Shown one piece after another: positions 24,792 to 33,039 of a DNA stretch of 33,835 nt. Numbering within the stretch: position 1 is the first letter of the stretch; the number at the start of each line of letters is the position of its first letter. The translations under genes were made by a program, and so were the position numbers. Source of the DNA: JAUVXE01 sp964349355 (GTDB lineage: Bacteria > Actinomycetota > Coriobacteriia > Anaerosomatales > SLCP01). The DNA lies in contig CAYGFZ010000019.1 of NCBI GenBank assembly GCA_964349355.1, positions 1 to 33,835 on the forward strand, in the 5' to 3' direction. The notes under the pieces were generated by a model. The model was not told where the DNA came from. It made no database searches and worked only from the letters and a program-made list of their open reading frames with translations.

Positions 24792-25939
24792 GGCGCGATC
24801 CTCGCTTCGTAGGCAGCGACCCCTGCAAGGATGTCGTCGAGGCAATCGCCGCCGAACTTCTCGATGTAGGCGTTCGCGAGCACGAACGCGAGCTCGGCCT
24901 CGGCGACCACTGCCGCGGCCGGCACGGCACACACGTCGGAGCGTTCCTTCGATGCGTCGATCTCCTCATGCGTGTCGATGTCGATGCTGGCTAGCGGACG
25001 CATCAATGTCGGGATCGGCTTCATCGCCGCCCGCACGACCACCGGCTCACCCGTCGTCATGCCGCCCTCAAGCCCACCGGCATGGTTGGTCTTACGGTAG
25101 TACCCCCTCGGCCCGCCCCACGCGATCTCATCGTGGACCTGCGATCCTTTGCGCGCGGCACCTTCAAAAGCATCACCGATCTCGACACCCTTGATCGCAG
25201 GGATCGAAAGTATCGCCGAGGCGATCCGTGCATCGAGCCTCCCCCCGGCCTCCGCGTACGTACCGAGTCCGGGAACCATCCCTCTCGCAGTCACGAAGAA
25301 CGTCCCGCCGAGGCTCTCACCGTCCGCACGAGCGGCATCGATCGCGCGCTTCATGCTCTTGCTCGCTTCCGGGTCGGGGCAGCGGAGCTCGCTCGCCTCC
25401 ACGATCTCAGGATCGATCGCCGAGGGATCGATGAGAGGCTCGATGGCGATGTCGCCGATCGACGCCACGAACGACCCGATCGAGACGCCGAGGGCGCCTA
25501 GGAAAGCCTTGGCAACGCCGCCCGCAGCAACGCGCGCAGCCGTCTCGCGCGCACTTGCGCGCTCGAGGATATCGCGGCAATCTTCCGAGCCCGTCTTCTG
25601 GATGCCGGCAAGGTCTGCGTGACCGGGGCGGGGGGCAGTCACGCGAGCTGCGGAAGCGCGATCGCCGGCGACTGCCATGACATCGGTCCAGTTGTCCCAG
25701 TCGCGATTGGCGACGGTCAAGGTGACGGGACTCCCGATCGTCGAGCCGAAACGCACGCCGGAAAGGGCGAGGGCCTTGTCAGACTCGATGGCCATCCGTC
25801 CGCCCCGGCCGTAGCCAGATTGACGACGAGCCAGGTCCGCATCGATGACTGCGGTGTCCAGCGGGATGCCGGCTGGCACGCCGGTGACGATCGCGGTCAG
25901 TGCTCGTCCGTGGGATTCGCCAGAAGTGGTGTAGCGCAT
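24788..25939 (-). CDS. aroC: Chorismate synthase
   Basis: Makes chorismate from EPSP using reduced FMN. The 383 residues carry the family signatures: RYTTSGESHGRALTAIVTG at the N-terminus, DLARRQSGYGRGGRM with the FMN/EPSP-binding Arg residues, and GTNHAGGLEGGMTTGEP-like KTNHAGGLEGGMTTGEPV around 290-307. Further signatures are ASIDIDTHEEID and the C-terminal VVAEAELAFVLANAY. GGAGG lies 5 bases before the ATG. It is the first gene of the aro block. The 60 bases upstream to the pilus genes contain a weak 5-base-stem hairpin but no convincing terminator or promoter. Confidence 0.97.
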   Translation of the reverse strand: MRYTTSGESHGRALTAIVTGVPAGIPLDTAVIDADLARRQSGYGRGGRMAIESDKALALSGVRFGSTIGSPVTLTVANRDWDNWTDVMAVAGDRASAARVTAPRPGHADLAGIQKTGSEDCRDILERASARETAARVAAGGVAKAFLGALGVSIGSFVASIGDIAIEPLIDPSAIDPEIVEASELRCPDPEASKSMKRAIDAARADGESLGGTFFVTARGMVPGLGTYAEAGGRLDARIASAILSIPAIKGVEIGDAFEGAARKGSQVHDEIAWGGPRGYYRKTNHAGGLEGGMTTGEPVVVRAAMKPIPTLMRPLASIDIDTHEEIDASKERSDVCAVPAAAVVAEAELAFVLANAYIEKFGGDCLDDILAGVAAYEARIAP

Positions 25940-25999
25940 GCGTTCCTCCGGTTCGCGGGCTGGTGGGAAGATTCTACCACCGCGCGGAGTGCAGTACGG

Positions 26000-26623
26000 C
26001 TACTTGACGACGCGTGAGCCGATCGTCAGCGTCACGCGGACATCGCCGTAGAGCATGACGGCTTCGCTCGGCGACGCACTCACAAGCTGCCACGGGCTGT
26101 CAGGGATCCGCTCGCCGGGCGACAGGGTGTAGACCGAGCCGTTCCAGGAGAACACCCCGGCGTAGCCGTCGCCCTCCGTGACCACATCGAGGAGCACCAG
26201 CATGCCTTGCGGGAATGTGGTCTCGTCTGTGGCTGGAGTCCCGTCCGGAGATGGAGTCGGCGACGCGGTCTCCGACTCCTCGGGAAGCGGCTTGATGAGC
26301 GGATCGAAGATGTCCCGGAACGTGAACACCGTGCTGAGCGCTACAGGAGCAGGCTCTACCGGCTCGCCGAGGGCAGGATCGACGGTCGAGGTCGTGACGA
26401 CAGGAGACATCACAGGATCGACGACGAGGCCATCGTCGTCACCCCCGAGCACGAAGACGAAGACCGCGGCCGCAACGAGACCCGCAACCACAAGGAATGC
26501 CACGATGGCCCCGACGATGAGCGCAAGGTTGGTGGTACGGGGCGTGCTCTCGGCAGCCTCGAGCAAAGGCGCGGTGCCTATGGTGTCGAACTGCGACTCT
26601 GTGGGTGTCGTCTCATCAACCAC
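26000..26623 (-). CDS. PilP-like type IV pilus assembly protein
   Basis: A 207-residue bitopic protein starting from GTG 26623. A short cytoplasmic N-terminus (about 1-30) is followed by one strong membrane helix (about 31-59, LALIVGAIVAFLVVAGLVAA). Next comes a low-complexity Pro/Thr/Glu/Ser linker to about 140. A small C-terminal beta domain ends the protein (GVFSWNGSVYTLSPGERIPD, then VMLYGDVRVTLTIGSRV), with the strand pattern of PilP/GspC-type domains. It comes 11 bases after pilO. In didermic bacteria PilP binds PilN/PilO and the secretin; no secretin is expected here if the cell is monoderm. The name is by position and shape and could be wrong. Confidence 0.55.
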   Translation of the reverse strand: MVDETTPTESQFDTIGTAPLLEAAESTPRTTNLALIVGAIVAFLVVAGLVAAAVFVFVLGGDDDGLVVDPVMSPVVTTSTVDPALGEPVEPAPVALSTVFTFRDIFDPLIKPLPEESETASPTPSPDGTPATDETTFPQGMLVLLDVVTEGDGYAGVFSWNGSVYTLSPGERIPDSPWQLVSASPSEAVMLYGDVRVTLTIGSRVVK

Positions 26624-26634
26624 GTCGGGCTCCC

Positions 26635-27255
26635 CTACTGCGTCTGGGCTGCGTCATCGGGTGCCGGAGGTGCTGCTGGCGCCTCTATCGTCGACGGCAT
26701 CGTGTACACGCGGATCGTCATCGAGGTCTGGACGAGGTTTTGGGTCGACGGTGTCTCGCCCTCGACGGCCGGTGGCTCGTACTCAGAGACGCTGAACATC
26801 GAAATCCTCACCTGCCGCGTAAGCCTGGGGAGGCGCTGGAGAAGGTCGACCGTGTCTGCCCAGGTCCCGCGAACGAGCATCGTGATCTGGATCTCGCTGT
26901 AGCCCTCCTCAAGAAGCGATGGCTGTGCCGGGATGATCGACGCGAACTCCAGGCCCGAAGCGTTCACTGTGTCCTGGAGCTCAACGATCAGGGACGGTAA
27001 CTCCGGGGCCTCCGGCATCTGATTGGCGAGTCGCATGCGTTTAGCCTCGGTCTCCGCGGCTCTCGCCTTGATGGACTGACGCTGCGCGAGGAGGGCCTGA
27101 GCCTGAGATATCTGCATGTCAGCTTCAGCGAGACGCTCGTCCACCTCGGCGATAGCACGGATCTGCGGGACGATCAGAAGCCCGATCATGACTCCGGCGA
27201 GGACAAGGAAGATCACGCCTACAAGGATCAGCTGATTGTTGTATGAGAGCTTCAT
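26635..27255 (-). CDS. pilO: Type IV pilus inner-membrane protein PilO
   Basis: A 206-residue bitopic protein. It has a short N-terminus, one membrane helix (about 8-30, NQLILVGVIFLVLAGVMIGL) and a coiled coil (about 31-75). A ferredoxin-like domain follows, with LPSLIVELQDTVNASGLEF and VRGTWADTVDLLQRLPRL. This is the PilO layout. It pairs with PilN in the alignment complex that links the cytoplasmic PilM ring to the outside. The C-terminus ends in an Ala/Pro tail. It lies 18 bases after pilN and 11 before the PilP-like gene. Confidence 0.87.
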   Translation of the reverse strand: MKLSYNNQLILVGVIFLVLAGVMIGLLIVPQIRAIAEVDERLAEADMQISQAQALLAQRQSIKARAAETEAKRMRLANQMPEAPELPSLIVELQDTVNASGLEFASIIPAQPSLLEEGYSEIQITMLVRGTWADTVDLLQRLPRLTRQVRISMFSVSEYEPPAVEGETPSTQNLVQTSMTIRVYTMPSTIEAPAAPPAPDDAAQTQ

Positions 27256-27273
27256 GTCAGCGTTTCCCGTCCC

Positions 27274-27885
27274 CTACTGCCCGTTGACCGGAGCAACATC
27301 GGCCTCTGTATCGCCGTCTGGAAGCACGACCGAAGCGCTGATGGTGAAGTCGATCACCGGCTGCTCCTGATACTCGTTCTTGATAGAGGTGTCGAGCCAC
27401 ACACTCTCAAGCTGCTCCAGATCGGTAAGGCGCAGCAGTGTGCGAGCAACTGCCTTGTGCCCGATGTCTGGCGCGTCGTCGGGACTGTCGACCGCTCGCG
27501 AGGTGACGTTGACTCCCTCGATCTCATCACAGTTCAAAGTTACCAGCCATACATCCGCAGGCAGCACCAACGACAGTTCGTTCACGAAACGTCCCCAGGC
27601 GATGCGGTTCTCAAGGGCGAGCCGTGCGAGTTCGAGACGAGTATCGAGCTCCGTCTCCTTCTGCTCGAAGATGGCGAACGAGTCGGCCTGCGTCCGCAGA
27701 TTGGCCTCTGTTTGCTGAAGGTCCTGCAGCTCAGTATTTCTCTGCCCGACCTGCATCGCCAAGATTCCCCAGCCCCCGCCGAGAGCAACGAGCGCGACAA
27801 GTCCGGAAAACGCAACGACCTTGATACGCTGTTCGAACGTTCGCTTCTCTAAAACCTCGGGGGGAAGTAGGTTGATGCGTACCAT
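27274..27885 (-). CDS. pilN: Type IV pilus protein PilN
   Basis: A 203-residue bitopic protein whose first residues MVRINLLPPE contain the INLLP motif that docks into PilM. One membrane helix (about 23-46) follows, then coiled coil and a ferredoxin-like domain (about 95-190, with WGRFVNELSLVLPADVWLVTL). Its ATG begins directly after the pilM stop, giving TAGATG. Such tight pilM-pilN coupling is usual for the family. The C-terminus is acidic. Confidence 0.92.
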   Translation of the reverse strand: MVRINLLPPEVLEKRTFEQRIKVVAFSGLVALVALGGGWGILAMQVGQRNTELQDLQQTEANLRTQADSFAIFEQKETELDTRLELARLALENRIAWGRFVNELSLVLPADVWLVTLNCDEIEGVNVTSRAVDSPDDAPDIGHKAVARTLLRLTDLEQLESVWLDTSIKNEYQEQPVIDFTISASVVLPDGDTEADVAPVNGQ

Positions 27886-29019
27886 CTAGCCCGCACCCCC
27901 CATCGCCAGACCGATAGACGGCGCCGATCCCATACGATCCGCAGAGATCACGGCCTCTACAGAGGAAGATATCTGCACATGCCTGGTCGGATCACTCAAC
28001 AGGACGTCGGCCTGCAGGCCCTTCTCGAGATACGTGGTGATGTGCTTGAGCTGGGATCCGCTGCCGGTCATATAGATCCTGCGGATCGAACGCACCTGAG
28101 ATGTCTGGGTCAGGTAGTAGTCCAGGGAGCGGCGAACCTCGGCGATGAACTTGTTCGCCTCGCGCTCAAGGGCGTCCTGTGTCACCTGGAGCCTTCGGGC
28201 CGTCTCGTCCTCCGCTGCGGGCGCAGCGTGCGCTTCGGCAGAGATATCGGGCAGGCCAGCTAAGATCTTGAGCTGCTCGGCCTCATCGAACGTCAGGTTC
28301 AGCACGTTCGCAACTGCCTGGGTGAACTGGTTTCCCGAAAGAGACGATACGCGCGTGAAGCGCGGTACACCCTTCTCGACTACGACGATGTTCGTCAACC
28401 CTGAACCGATGTGGATGACTGCCACAGCTTCTCCGGCGACCTCATCCTCATCGGGAAGCACGCTCGACTCAAGACCGAGAGTCGCCCTGACGATCGCGAA
28501 GGGTGTGACATCCACCGAGGCAAGGCGCAATCCAGCGCCATGAACCGCCTCGACTGTAGCCTCGACCATGTCGCGCTGAGCAGCGACGAGCAGGACTTCC
28601 ATCATGTGCTCGTCGGCCGGAGTCATGTAGTCCCCGATGATCTGGAAATCGAGGATCGCGTCTTCGACCGGAATGGGGATGTAGTCCTGCGCTTGATACT
28701 GAATCGCGCCTGCGAGTTCGTCCTTCTCCATGAAGGGAAGGTCGATCAGCCGGACGACGACCTTCTGGTTCGAGACACCTGCAATCACATCGCGCCCCCG
28801 GATACCGGGCTGACGCCACAGTTCGCGAAGCGCCGAGGAAACGGCGGCGGAGTCAACGATCTCGCCCTCGACGACAGCCCCCATGGGCATCCCCACGCGG
28901 GCATAGCCAACGAGCACAGGCCCGGAGGATGACTGCTTGATTACGGCGGCTCGCACATGATCGGTCCCGATATCGAGACCGACAGGCGGTGCACCCGAGC
29001 CCATCGAGAACAGGCCCAC
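27886..29019 (-). CDS. pilM: Type IV pilus assembly protein PilM
   Basis: A 377-residue FtsA/actin-like cytoplasmic ATPase that recruits PilN. The phosphate-1 loop is VGLDIGTDHVRAAVIKQSS (about 13-31). Also visible are EKDELAGAIQYQAQDYIPIP, the phosphate-2 region AVIHIGSGLTNIVVVE (about 200-215), and the adenosine motif IYMTGSGSQLKHITTYLEKG near 316-335. The start is GTG 29019 with GGGAGG 5 bases upstream. It is the first gene of pilM-N-O-P and follows the 180-base gap that holds the tandem repeat at 29159-29184. Confidence 0.94.
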   Translation of the reverse strand: MGLFSMGSGAPPVGLDIGTDHVRAAVIKQSSSGPVLVGYARVGMPMGAVVEGEIVDSAAVSSALRELWRQPGIRGRDVIAGVSNQKVVVRLIDLPFMEKDELAGAIQYQAQDYIPIPVEDAILDFQIIGDYMTPADEHMMEVLLVAAQRDMVEATVEAVHGAGLRLASVDVTPFAIVRATLGLESSVLPDEDEVAGEAVAVIHIGSGLTNIVVVEKGVPRFTRVSSLSGNQFTQAVANVLNLTFDEAEQLKILAGLPDISAEAHAAPAAEDETARRLQVTQDALEREANKFIAEVRRSLDYYLTQTSQVRSIRRIYMTGSGSQLKHITTYLEKGLQADVLLSDPTRHVQISSSVEAVISADRMGSAPSIGLAMGGAG

Positions 29020-29199
29020 GGAGTCCTCCCTACCCTCTCTGCTACAACAAGGCTGCTACTGTGCTACGTCGGCTCCGTCAGGTATCGCTGCCATGGATGA
29101 CATACGAACCCCTGCTAATGAAAGCGCATGTCCACCAGTATTGCAAGTCTGACCCAAACTAATACGCTCACCTAATACGCTCACCCGACATGTGTTCGC
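29020..29199. other. Intergenic region upstream of pilM
   Basis: 180 bases between the PilX-like gene and pilM, the longest non-coding stretch in the pilus locus. It contains a perfect 13-base tandem duplication (29159-29184) and, on the minus strand, a weak promoter candidate with TTGCAA and TTTCAT at 17-base spacing (about 29144-29116). Three GTAGCA repeats lie close to pilM (about 29041-29070). I see no clear terminator or riboswitch. Confidence 0.45.
29159..29184 (-). repeat. 13-base tandem direct repeat upstream of pilM
   Basis: Two perfect, adjacent copies of GTGAGCGTATTAG on the minus strand (29184-29172 and 29171-29159). They lie about 140 bases before the pilM GTG and 16 bases after the stop of the PilX-like gene. 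The sequence is AT-richer than its surroundings and could be an operator pair or a simple slippage duplication. Confidence 0.85.
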
Positions 29200-30819
29200 T
29201 CAGTTCCTCACCCAGAGGCCCGGAATCAGGATACCCCCGGAACCACCTGGAAGCGAATCCGGAATGTAGCTTGGCAGAAGCGGATTCGTTATCAGGTACT
29301 GGTTGCTATGAGGAAAGTCCATGCGACCGGAAAGGATGGTCCCCCGAACCGAAAGGTTGTTCGTGGCAAACACGGCGTCATTCTCGGCGTAGAACGCGCC
29401 GGCGTAAATCGGCGTCGCGGTTCTCAGCTCTTCACGATCCAGAGTGTTGTAATCATTGCTACCGGCACCGTAGAAGTAAATGTCCCTTGGCGTAACGATC
29501 CCGAGAGCCCACTTGTTGTTCTCGCCTTGAGAGTTCGCACTCCCATGACTGTCGTTGGTGCTGTACGGCCTCAGTATCCCATTGATGTTGACCTCGCCGT
29601 TGGCGATGATGGTGCCGTTGCCGATGTAAGTCATGTCCTCGGTGAACGTGACCGGACCATCAACGAACACGGTACCCGAGATGTAGAGGACCCCGTTCGC
29701 GCTGTCATAGGCGAAATCATCATAGCTGTTCGCGGGATAACCTGTAGAGCCGGAGGGTCCTGCTGGCAGGTTGACGCCATCCGATGTCGAAACGGCACCC
29801 CATGCCCCGAACGATGAACCTCCGATCGTGAGGTGCGTGCTACCCTCTCCCTTGGACGAAATCCCACCGTGCAGCGCGCCGAAGAACTTGTAGTGAGGGT
29901 TGAAGTCGTTCGTGGCAGTGGCCTTTTTGCGAGTGAATCCAGCGTTGTTCGGCGGCGACATCGTCGTATAGGTCCCTGCCCCACCGGCGTGCTCAAGGTT
30001 CGCCGTGTTCAGGCTCGCATCCATGTTGATTGTCCCAAGGATGTTGTCAACCGACTCGTGTAGTGCCTTGTTGGCCCAGCCTTCGAGATCTCCCTGGACC
30101 AACGGAGGGAGTATGATATTGGGAACCGAGCGTGAGATGTTCGCGACATACACGCCTCTTCCACCACCATAATCCGCGTTCGCGGGGACTGAAGGATCGC
30201 CGTCTCCATCGCAAAAGACGTCGATTGACTGACTCTCTGTTCCAAGCCATGAGTTCCTGTGCGCGGAGATGTTTCCGTCTTTCACGAAAAGCGGACCTTC
30301 GAAGACGCCCATGTTGGCTTGGATGTCGAAGTTGCCCTTCATGTAGAAGGGGCCGATGATATTGGAGGTACCGTTAAGGCCGCTCGATCCGCTGATGAGC
30401 GACTGGGGGCCGTTACCGGCGAGGTTCATTTCCCACAGGTTGAGATAGAAGAACTCCTGGGCCACCGTCTCGGTGCCTCCATCGAGTCCCTCTCCGTGCG
30501 ATTCCAGGCGAAACCTGCCGCCACCGAGGCTCTCGACATACACCTCATAGCTACCATCCGGGGTGTCGCCATCAAAGAGTAAACCCTCGCTTATCGCCCC
30601 GCCCGAATCGTCGAATGTCGCCAGACCACGCTCGAGCCCCCCAGCCGCGGCACGGAAGGCCCGGGAATCTTCCTCGATCCTCTCTGAATCGTGCAGGGAC
30701 TGGCGGGCGAGCGAGAACGAGCCTACCGCGAGGAGGGTGACGACGCTCATCACCCCGATGACAACGAGCATCGCTATGCCACTATCATCCTTCGTCGCCT
30801 TTCGGATGAATCGATACAT
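29200..30819 (-). CDS. PilX-like minor pilin with large extracellular domain
   Basis: A 539-residue protein with a prepilin-type N-terminus: basic leader MYRFIRKATKDDSG, then the hydrophobic helix IAMLVVIGVMSVVTLLAVG. The cleavage Gly is present, but the usual Glu at +5 is absent, as in PilX/PulK-type tip pilins. The body is far larger than a pilin. After about residue 130 it is rich in Gly, Ser and Asn. Around 370-430 it has repeated short strands (YISGTVFVDGPVTFTEDM, IGNGTIIANGEVNINGILRP) like the beta-helix of polymer-forming (bactofilin-like) proteins. GAGGAGG lies 10 bases before the ATG. It is third in the minor-pilin group, 23 bases after the PilW-like gene. A surface or tip role in the pilus is inferred. 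Confidence 0.75.
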   Translation of the reverse strand: MYRFIRKATKDDSGIAMLVVIGVMSVVTLLAVGSFSLARQSLHDSERIEEDSRAFRAAAGGLERGLATFDDSGGAISEGLLFDGDTPDGSYEVYVESLGGGRFRLESHGEGLDGGTETVAQEFFYLNLWEMNLAGNGPQSLISGSSGLNGTSNIIGPFYMKGNFDIQANMGVFEGPLFVKDGNISAHRNSWLGTESQSIDVFCDGDGDPSVPANADYGGGRGVYVANISRSVPNIILPPLVQGDLEGWANKALHESVDNILGTINMDASLNTANLEHAGGAGTYTTMSPPNNAGFTRKKATATNDFNPHYKFFGALHGGISSKGEGSTHLTIGGSSFGAWGAVSTSDGVNLPAGPSGSTGYPANSYDDFAYDSANGVLYISGTVFVDGPVTFTEDMTYIGNGTIIANGEVNINGILRPYSTNDSHGSANSQGENNKWALGIVTPRDIYFYGAGSNDYNTLDREELRTATPIYAGAFYAENDAVFATNNLSVRGTILSGRMDFPHSNQYLITNPLLPSYIPDSLPGGSGGILIPGLWVRN

Positions 30820-30842
30820 CTCGGTGGACCTCCTCTAAGAGA

Positions 30843-31403
30843 TCATTGGTTCCTGAAGAAGATCGTCCGCTGGTCTTCGAACTCTCTACCTTCGTGGACC
30901 GTCACTATGGTCACAATCACGTACTTGGCATCGCCATCGACCCGTGACATCTCTAAGATCTCATCGCCGTCGGCATCAAAGAACCGGAACAACGGTACGC
31001 CACGAGACCTGTTGAAGTTCGCTTCAGACCACACGTCTGTGCGCGAGGAGACGCCTGCAGAGTCGCTGAACGTGACTTCGAGCGTGTTCGCGTCCGTCGC
31101 CTCAATCATGTAGCGCTCACCCGCGCCACCAGCTTGATTCGTGAGGAACGCAAGCCTGTAGTGTGTGGCCTCGCTCGAACCGGTCAGTATCTGGTACTGC
31201 TGACTCAAGACGCGCTCGGCGAACTCAAGGGGTGCACCGACCTCTCGGGCGATCCACGCCTCACTGCTCGCCTGATCCGTCCCGACGTTTGTGATCCTGA
31301 GCAGGCCGTAGGCGACGGAGAGCACGAACCCCATCAGCACAATGACAACGAGGAGCTCCGTGAGGGTGAATCCCTCGCTCTTTCGCCACGCTGACATGCT
31401 CAC
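30843..31403 (-). CDS. PilW/PilJ-like type IV minor prepilin
   Basis: About 186 residues with the classic prepilin signature: a short basic leader ending WRKSEG, then FTLTELLVVIVLMGFVLSV. G/F is the cleavage site and Glu is at mature position +5. The C-terminal part is a pilin-like globular domain with many short strands (RYMIEATDANTLEVTFSDSA, PLFRFFDADGDEILEMS). Starts are ambiguous: GTG 31406, GTG 31403 or ATG 31397. I chose 31403, which overlaps the upstream stop as GTGA and has AAGGA 5 bases ahead. It lies between two larger prepilin-like genes. Confidence 0.83.
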   Translation of the reverse strand: MSMSAWRKSEGFTLTELLVVIVLMGFVLSVAYGLLRITNVGTDQASSEAWIAREVGAPLEFAERVLSQQYQILTGSSEATHYRLAFLTNQAGGAGERYMIEATDANTLEVTFSDSAGVSSRTDVWSEANFNRSRGVPLFRFFDADGDEILEMSRVDGDAKYVIVTIVTVHEGREFEDQRTIFFRNQ

Positions 31404-32938
31404 CACGATCCTTCGGAGAAGGCGTACTCGCCGTGAGTGGACTGAAACTCAGTCGAAATGGTGTTCGAGCGGAGGGTCTGCTCTACCCCACCCTGGTAGC
31501 CATCGGGTGTGTAGGTGACGTCGCAGACGTAACGCGTTATCGGATAGTTCGAACTCCATTGAGCGGCATTGTTGGCACTGAACCGTACCTCATGCGTGAG
31601 GGTGCTGAGGGGGCCACTGTAGAGCGGTGGCTCCTGCGGCACGCCGTCGACCACGCGCCGGAACGTGTAGATGATCGACCCGGTCGTCGGAAACGTTGGC
31701 TCAGAAACCGACAAGTTGGCGACTACGGCGTTGTCCTTTCTGGTAATGGGCTTGACCGTGTACGTCCCGGTCATAGCCGGTCGCGTCTCGAACGCCGTAA
31801 ACTCCTGCCAGTCGGAGTAAAGAGGTCGAGAACTATAGGATCGAACCCGAACCTGGTAGCGCGCGAAGACGAAGTCGGCGTGGTCTAGCGTGTACTCCGA
31901 CTCAGAGACAGTAGGATTCGGGTCGACCGCATCGACCCAGGACCCGGACGATTGTTGGTGCCAGATATCAGTCTCGTACCCCTTCGCGGGTCCAGCGCCA
32001 TCCTGAACGGGATTCCACACTATCTTCGTTTGTGCGGCACTCGGTCTATCGAAAGACAGAGGACCTGGGACCGGAGGTGCGCTGTTGTCCACGATGAATG
32101 AACGGTGAATTGTCTCACGCGCTCCGGCGTCGTCGATCACTTCGACGATAATGGTGTGCGGTCCGTCTCCTACAACTTCGATGATGTTCCCTAAGCTGTC
32201 AGTCTGTGTCTGTAAGGTCCACCAGAAAAATGGAGAGTGCACGGAGCTGAAGGCCGAGGAATCGACTGACCAATGCGCCAGATTCCCAGAGATGTCCTCA
32301 AGGGGCGTATTGCCATACTCAAGGTAATACTTGACGGTCGCGATCTGCCTACCCCCGGCAGCCTCCGCCTCGACCAGGATGGCGAGCTTTCCTCCTGACC
32401 AATCATCGTCCCAGACCACAGCACCTTCCGGTGGCGTTTGCGAGAGGAAGGAAACTGTCGGGCGGGCGCCGGGATCGACCGTTGCCTGATTCAAGAACTT
32501 GGTCCTGTCGCGGACCGTGGTCTGAGTAACGAGCGATTGCGACCACCCGTCCGGTCGCGCGATTTCGACCTCGATCCGAACGTTCTTGAGTGCAGTCGGG
32601 TCCTCGCCGGGTGTCACGGTGGGACGTACGGTGACCGTGTAGACTCCCGTATCGTCAACGACGTGCTCCGGCTCAAGGACGCCGCCGTCGGCTATCAGGT
32701 TCACATCTTCGAACGGAAGCGTGTGGAGCCACTCGGTGTAAGCACTCACTGCGTTGGTCAGAACGTTCTGCTGTTTCGCCTGTGCGCTCATGCGTGTCGA
32801 TTGCAGCACGAGGCCAAGGACAGCGGTCAGGATGAAGAACATCATCGCCATGGAGACGACAATCTCCACAAGCGTCATCCCCGATTCCGAACTTGTAGGT
32901 TCGCAGAATCTGCGCGGTAACCTGATCACGCGGCTCAC
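31400..32938 (-). CDS. Large prepilin-like protein with Ig/FN3-like modules
   Basis: About 512 residues from GTG 32938. The N-terminus is a prepilin leader ending PTSSESG, then MTLVEIVVSMAMMFFILTAV with Glu at +5, as in PilV/PilW minor pilins. After the helix comes a pilin-like domain (to about 165). An Ig-like domain follows (VSFLSQTPPEGAVVWDD to HTIIVEVIDDAGARETIHRS). Next is a fibronectin-III-like domain (SAAQTKIVWNPVQDGAGPAK to RYQVRVRSYSSRPLYSDWQE) and a final beta-rich part. Ordinary minor pilins are about 150-250 residues, so this one carries probable adhesive modules. The frame is open to 33031, but the -10 box at 32985-32990 and the IS remnant argue for a start near 32938; GTG 32929 is the alternative. 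Confidence 0.78.
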   Translation of the reverse strand: MSRVIRLPRRFCEPTSSESGMTLVEIVVSMAMMFFILTAVLGLVLQSTRMSAQAKQQNVLTNAVSAYTEWLHTLPFEDVNLIADGGVLEPEHVVDDTGVYTVTVRPTVTPGEDPTALKNVRIEVEIARPDGWSQSLVTQTTVRDRTKFLNQATVDPGARPTVSFLSQTPPEGAVVWDDDWSGGKLAILVEAEAAGGRQIATVKYYLEYGNTPLEDISGNLAHWSVDSSAFSSVHSPFFWWTLQTQTDSLGNIIEVVGDGPHTIIVEVIDDAGARETIHRSFIVDNSAPPVPGPLSFDRPSAAQTKIVWNPVQDGAGPAKGYETDIWHQQSSGSWVDAVDPNPTVSESEYTLDHADFVFARYQVRVRSYSSRPLYSDWQEFTAFETRPAMTGTYTVKPITRKDNAVVANLSVSEPTFPTTGSIIYTFRRVVDGVPQEPPLYSGPLSTLTHEVRFSANNAAQWSSNYPITRYVCDVTYTPDGYQGGVEQTLRSNTISTEFQSTHGEYAFSEGSW

Positions 32939-32984
32939 TTCCCTCTTGCGCACAACACACGACAGAACGCAGGGGTTCCAAGAC

Positions 32985-32990
32985 ATTGTA
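32985..32990 (-). promoter_or_regulatory. Candidate -10 box for minor-pilin operon
   Basis: Minus-strand TACAAT (5/6 to TATAAT), about 45 bases upstream of the GTG at 32938, in the 108 bases between the IS remnant and the first prepilin-like gene. No clear -35 box. It would place the transcript start near 32978, downstream of the longer possible start at 33031. Confidence 0.35.
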
Positions 32991-33039
32991 TCGGCATTCA
33001 CCAAGAGTTGCTTGAGAGCGCGTTGCCTCATAAAGAATC

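Noticed and set aside
25950..25980. GGTGG...CCACC inverted repeat upstream of aroC as a terminator of the pilus genes
   Set aside because: Only 5 paired bases with a 10-base loop and no T-run, too weak to call.
29020..29199. Riboswitch (for example a c-di-GMP type) upstream of pilM
   Set aside because: Considered because such switches often control pilus genes, but the conserved core and paired stems could not be found by eye.
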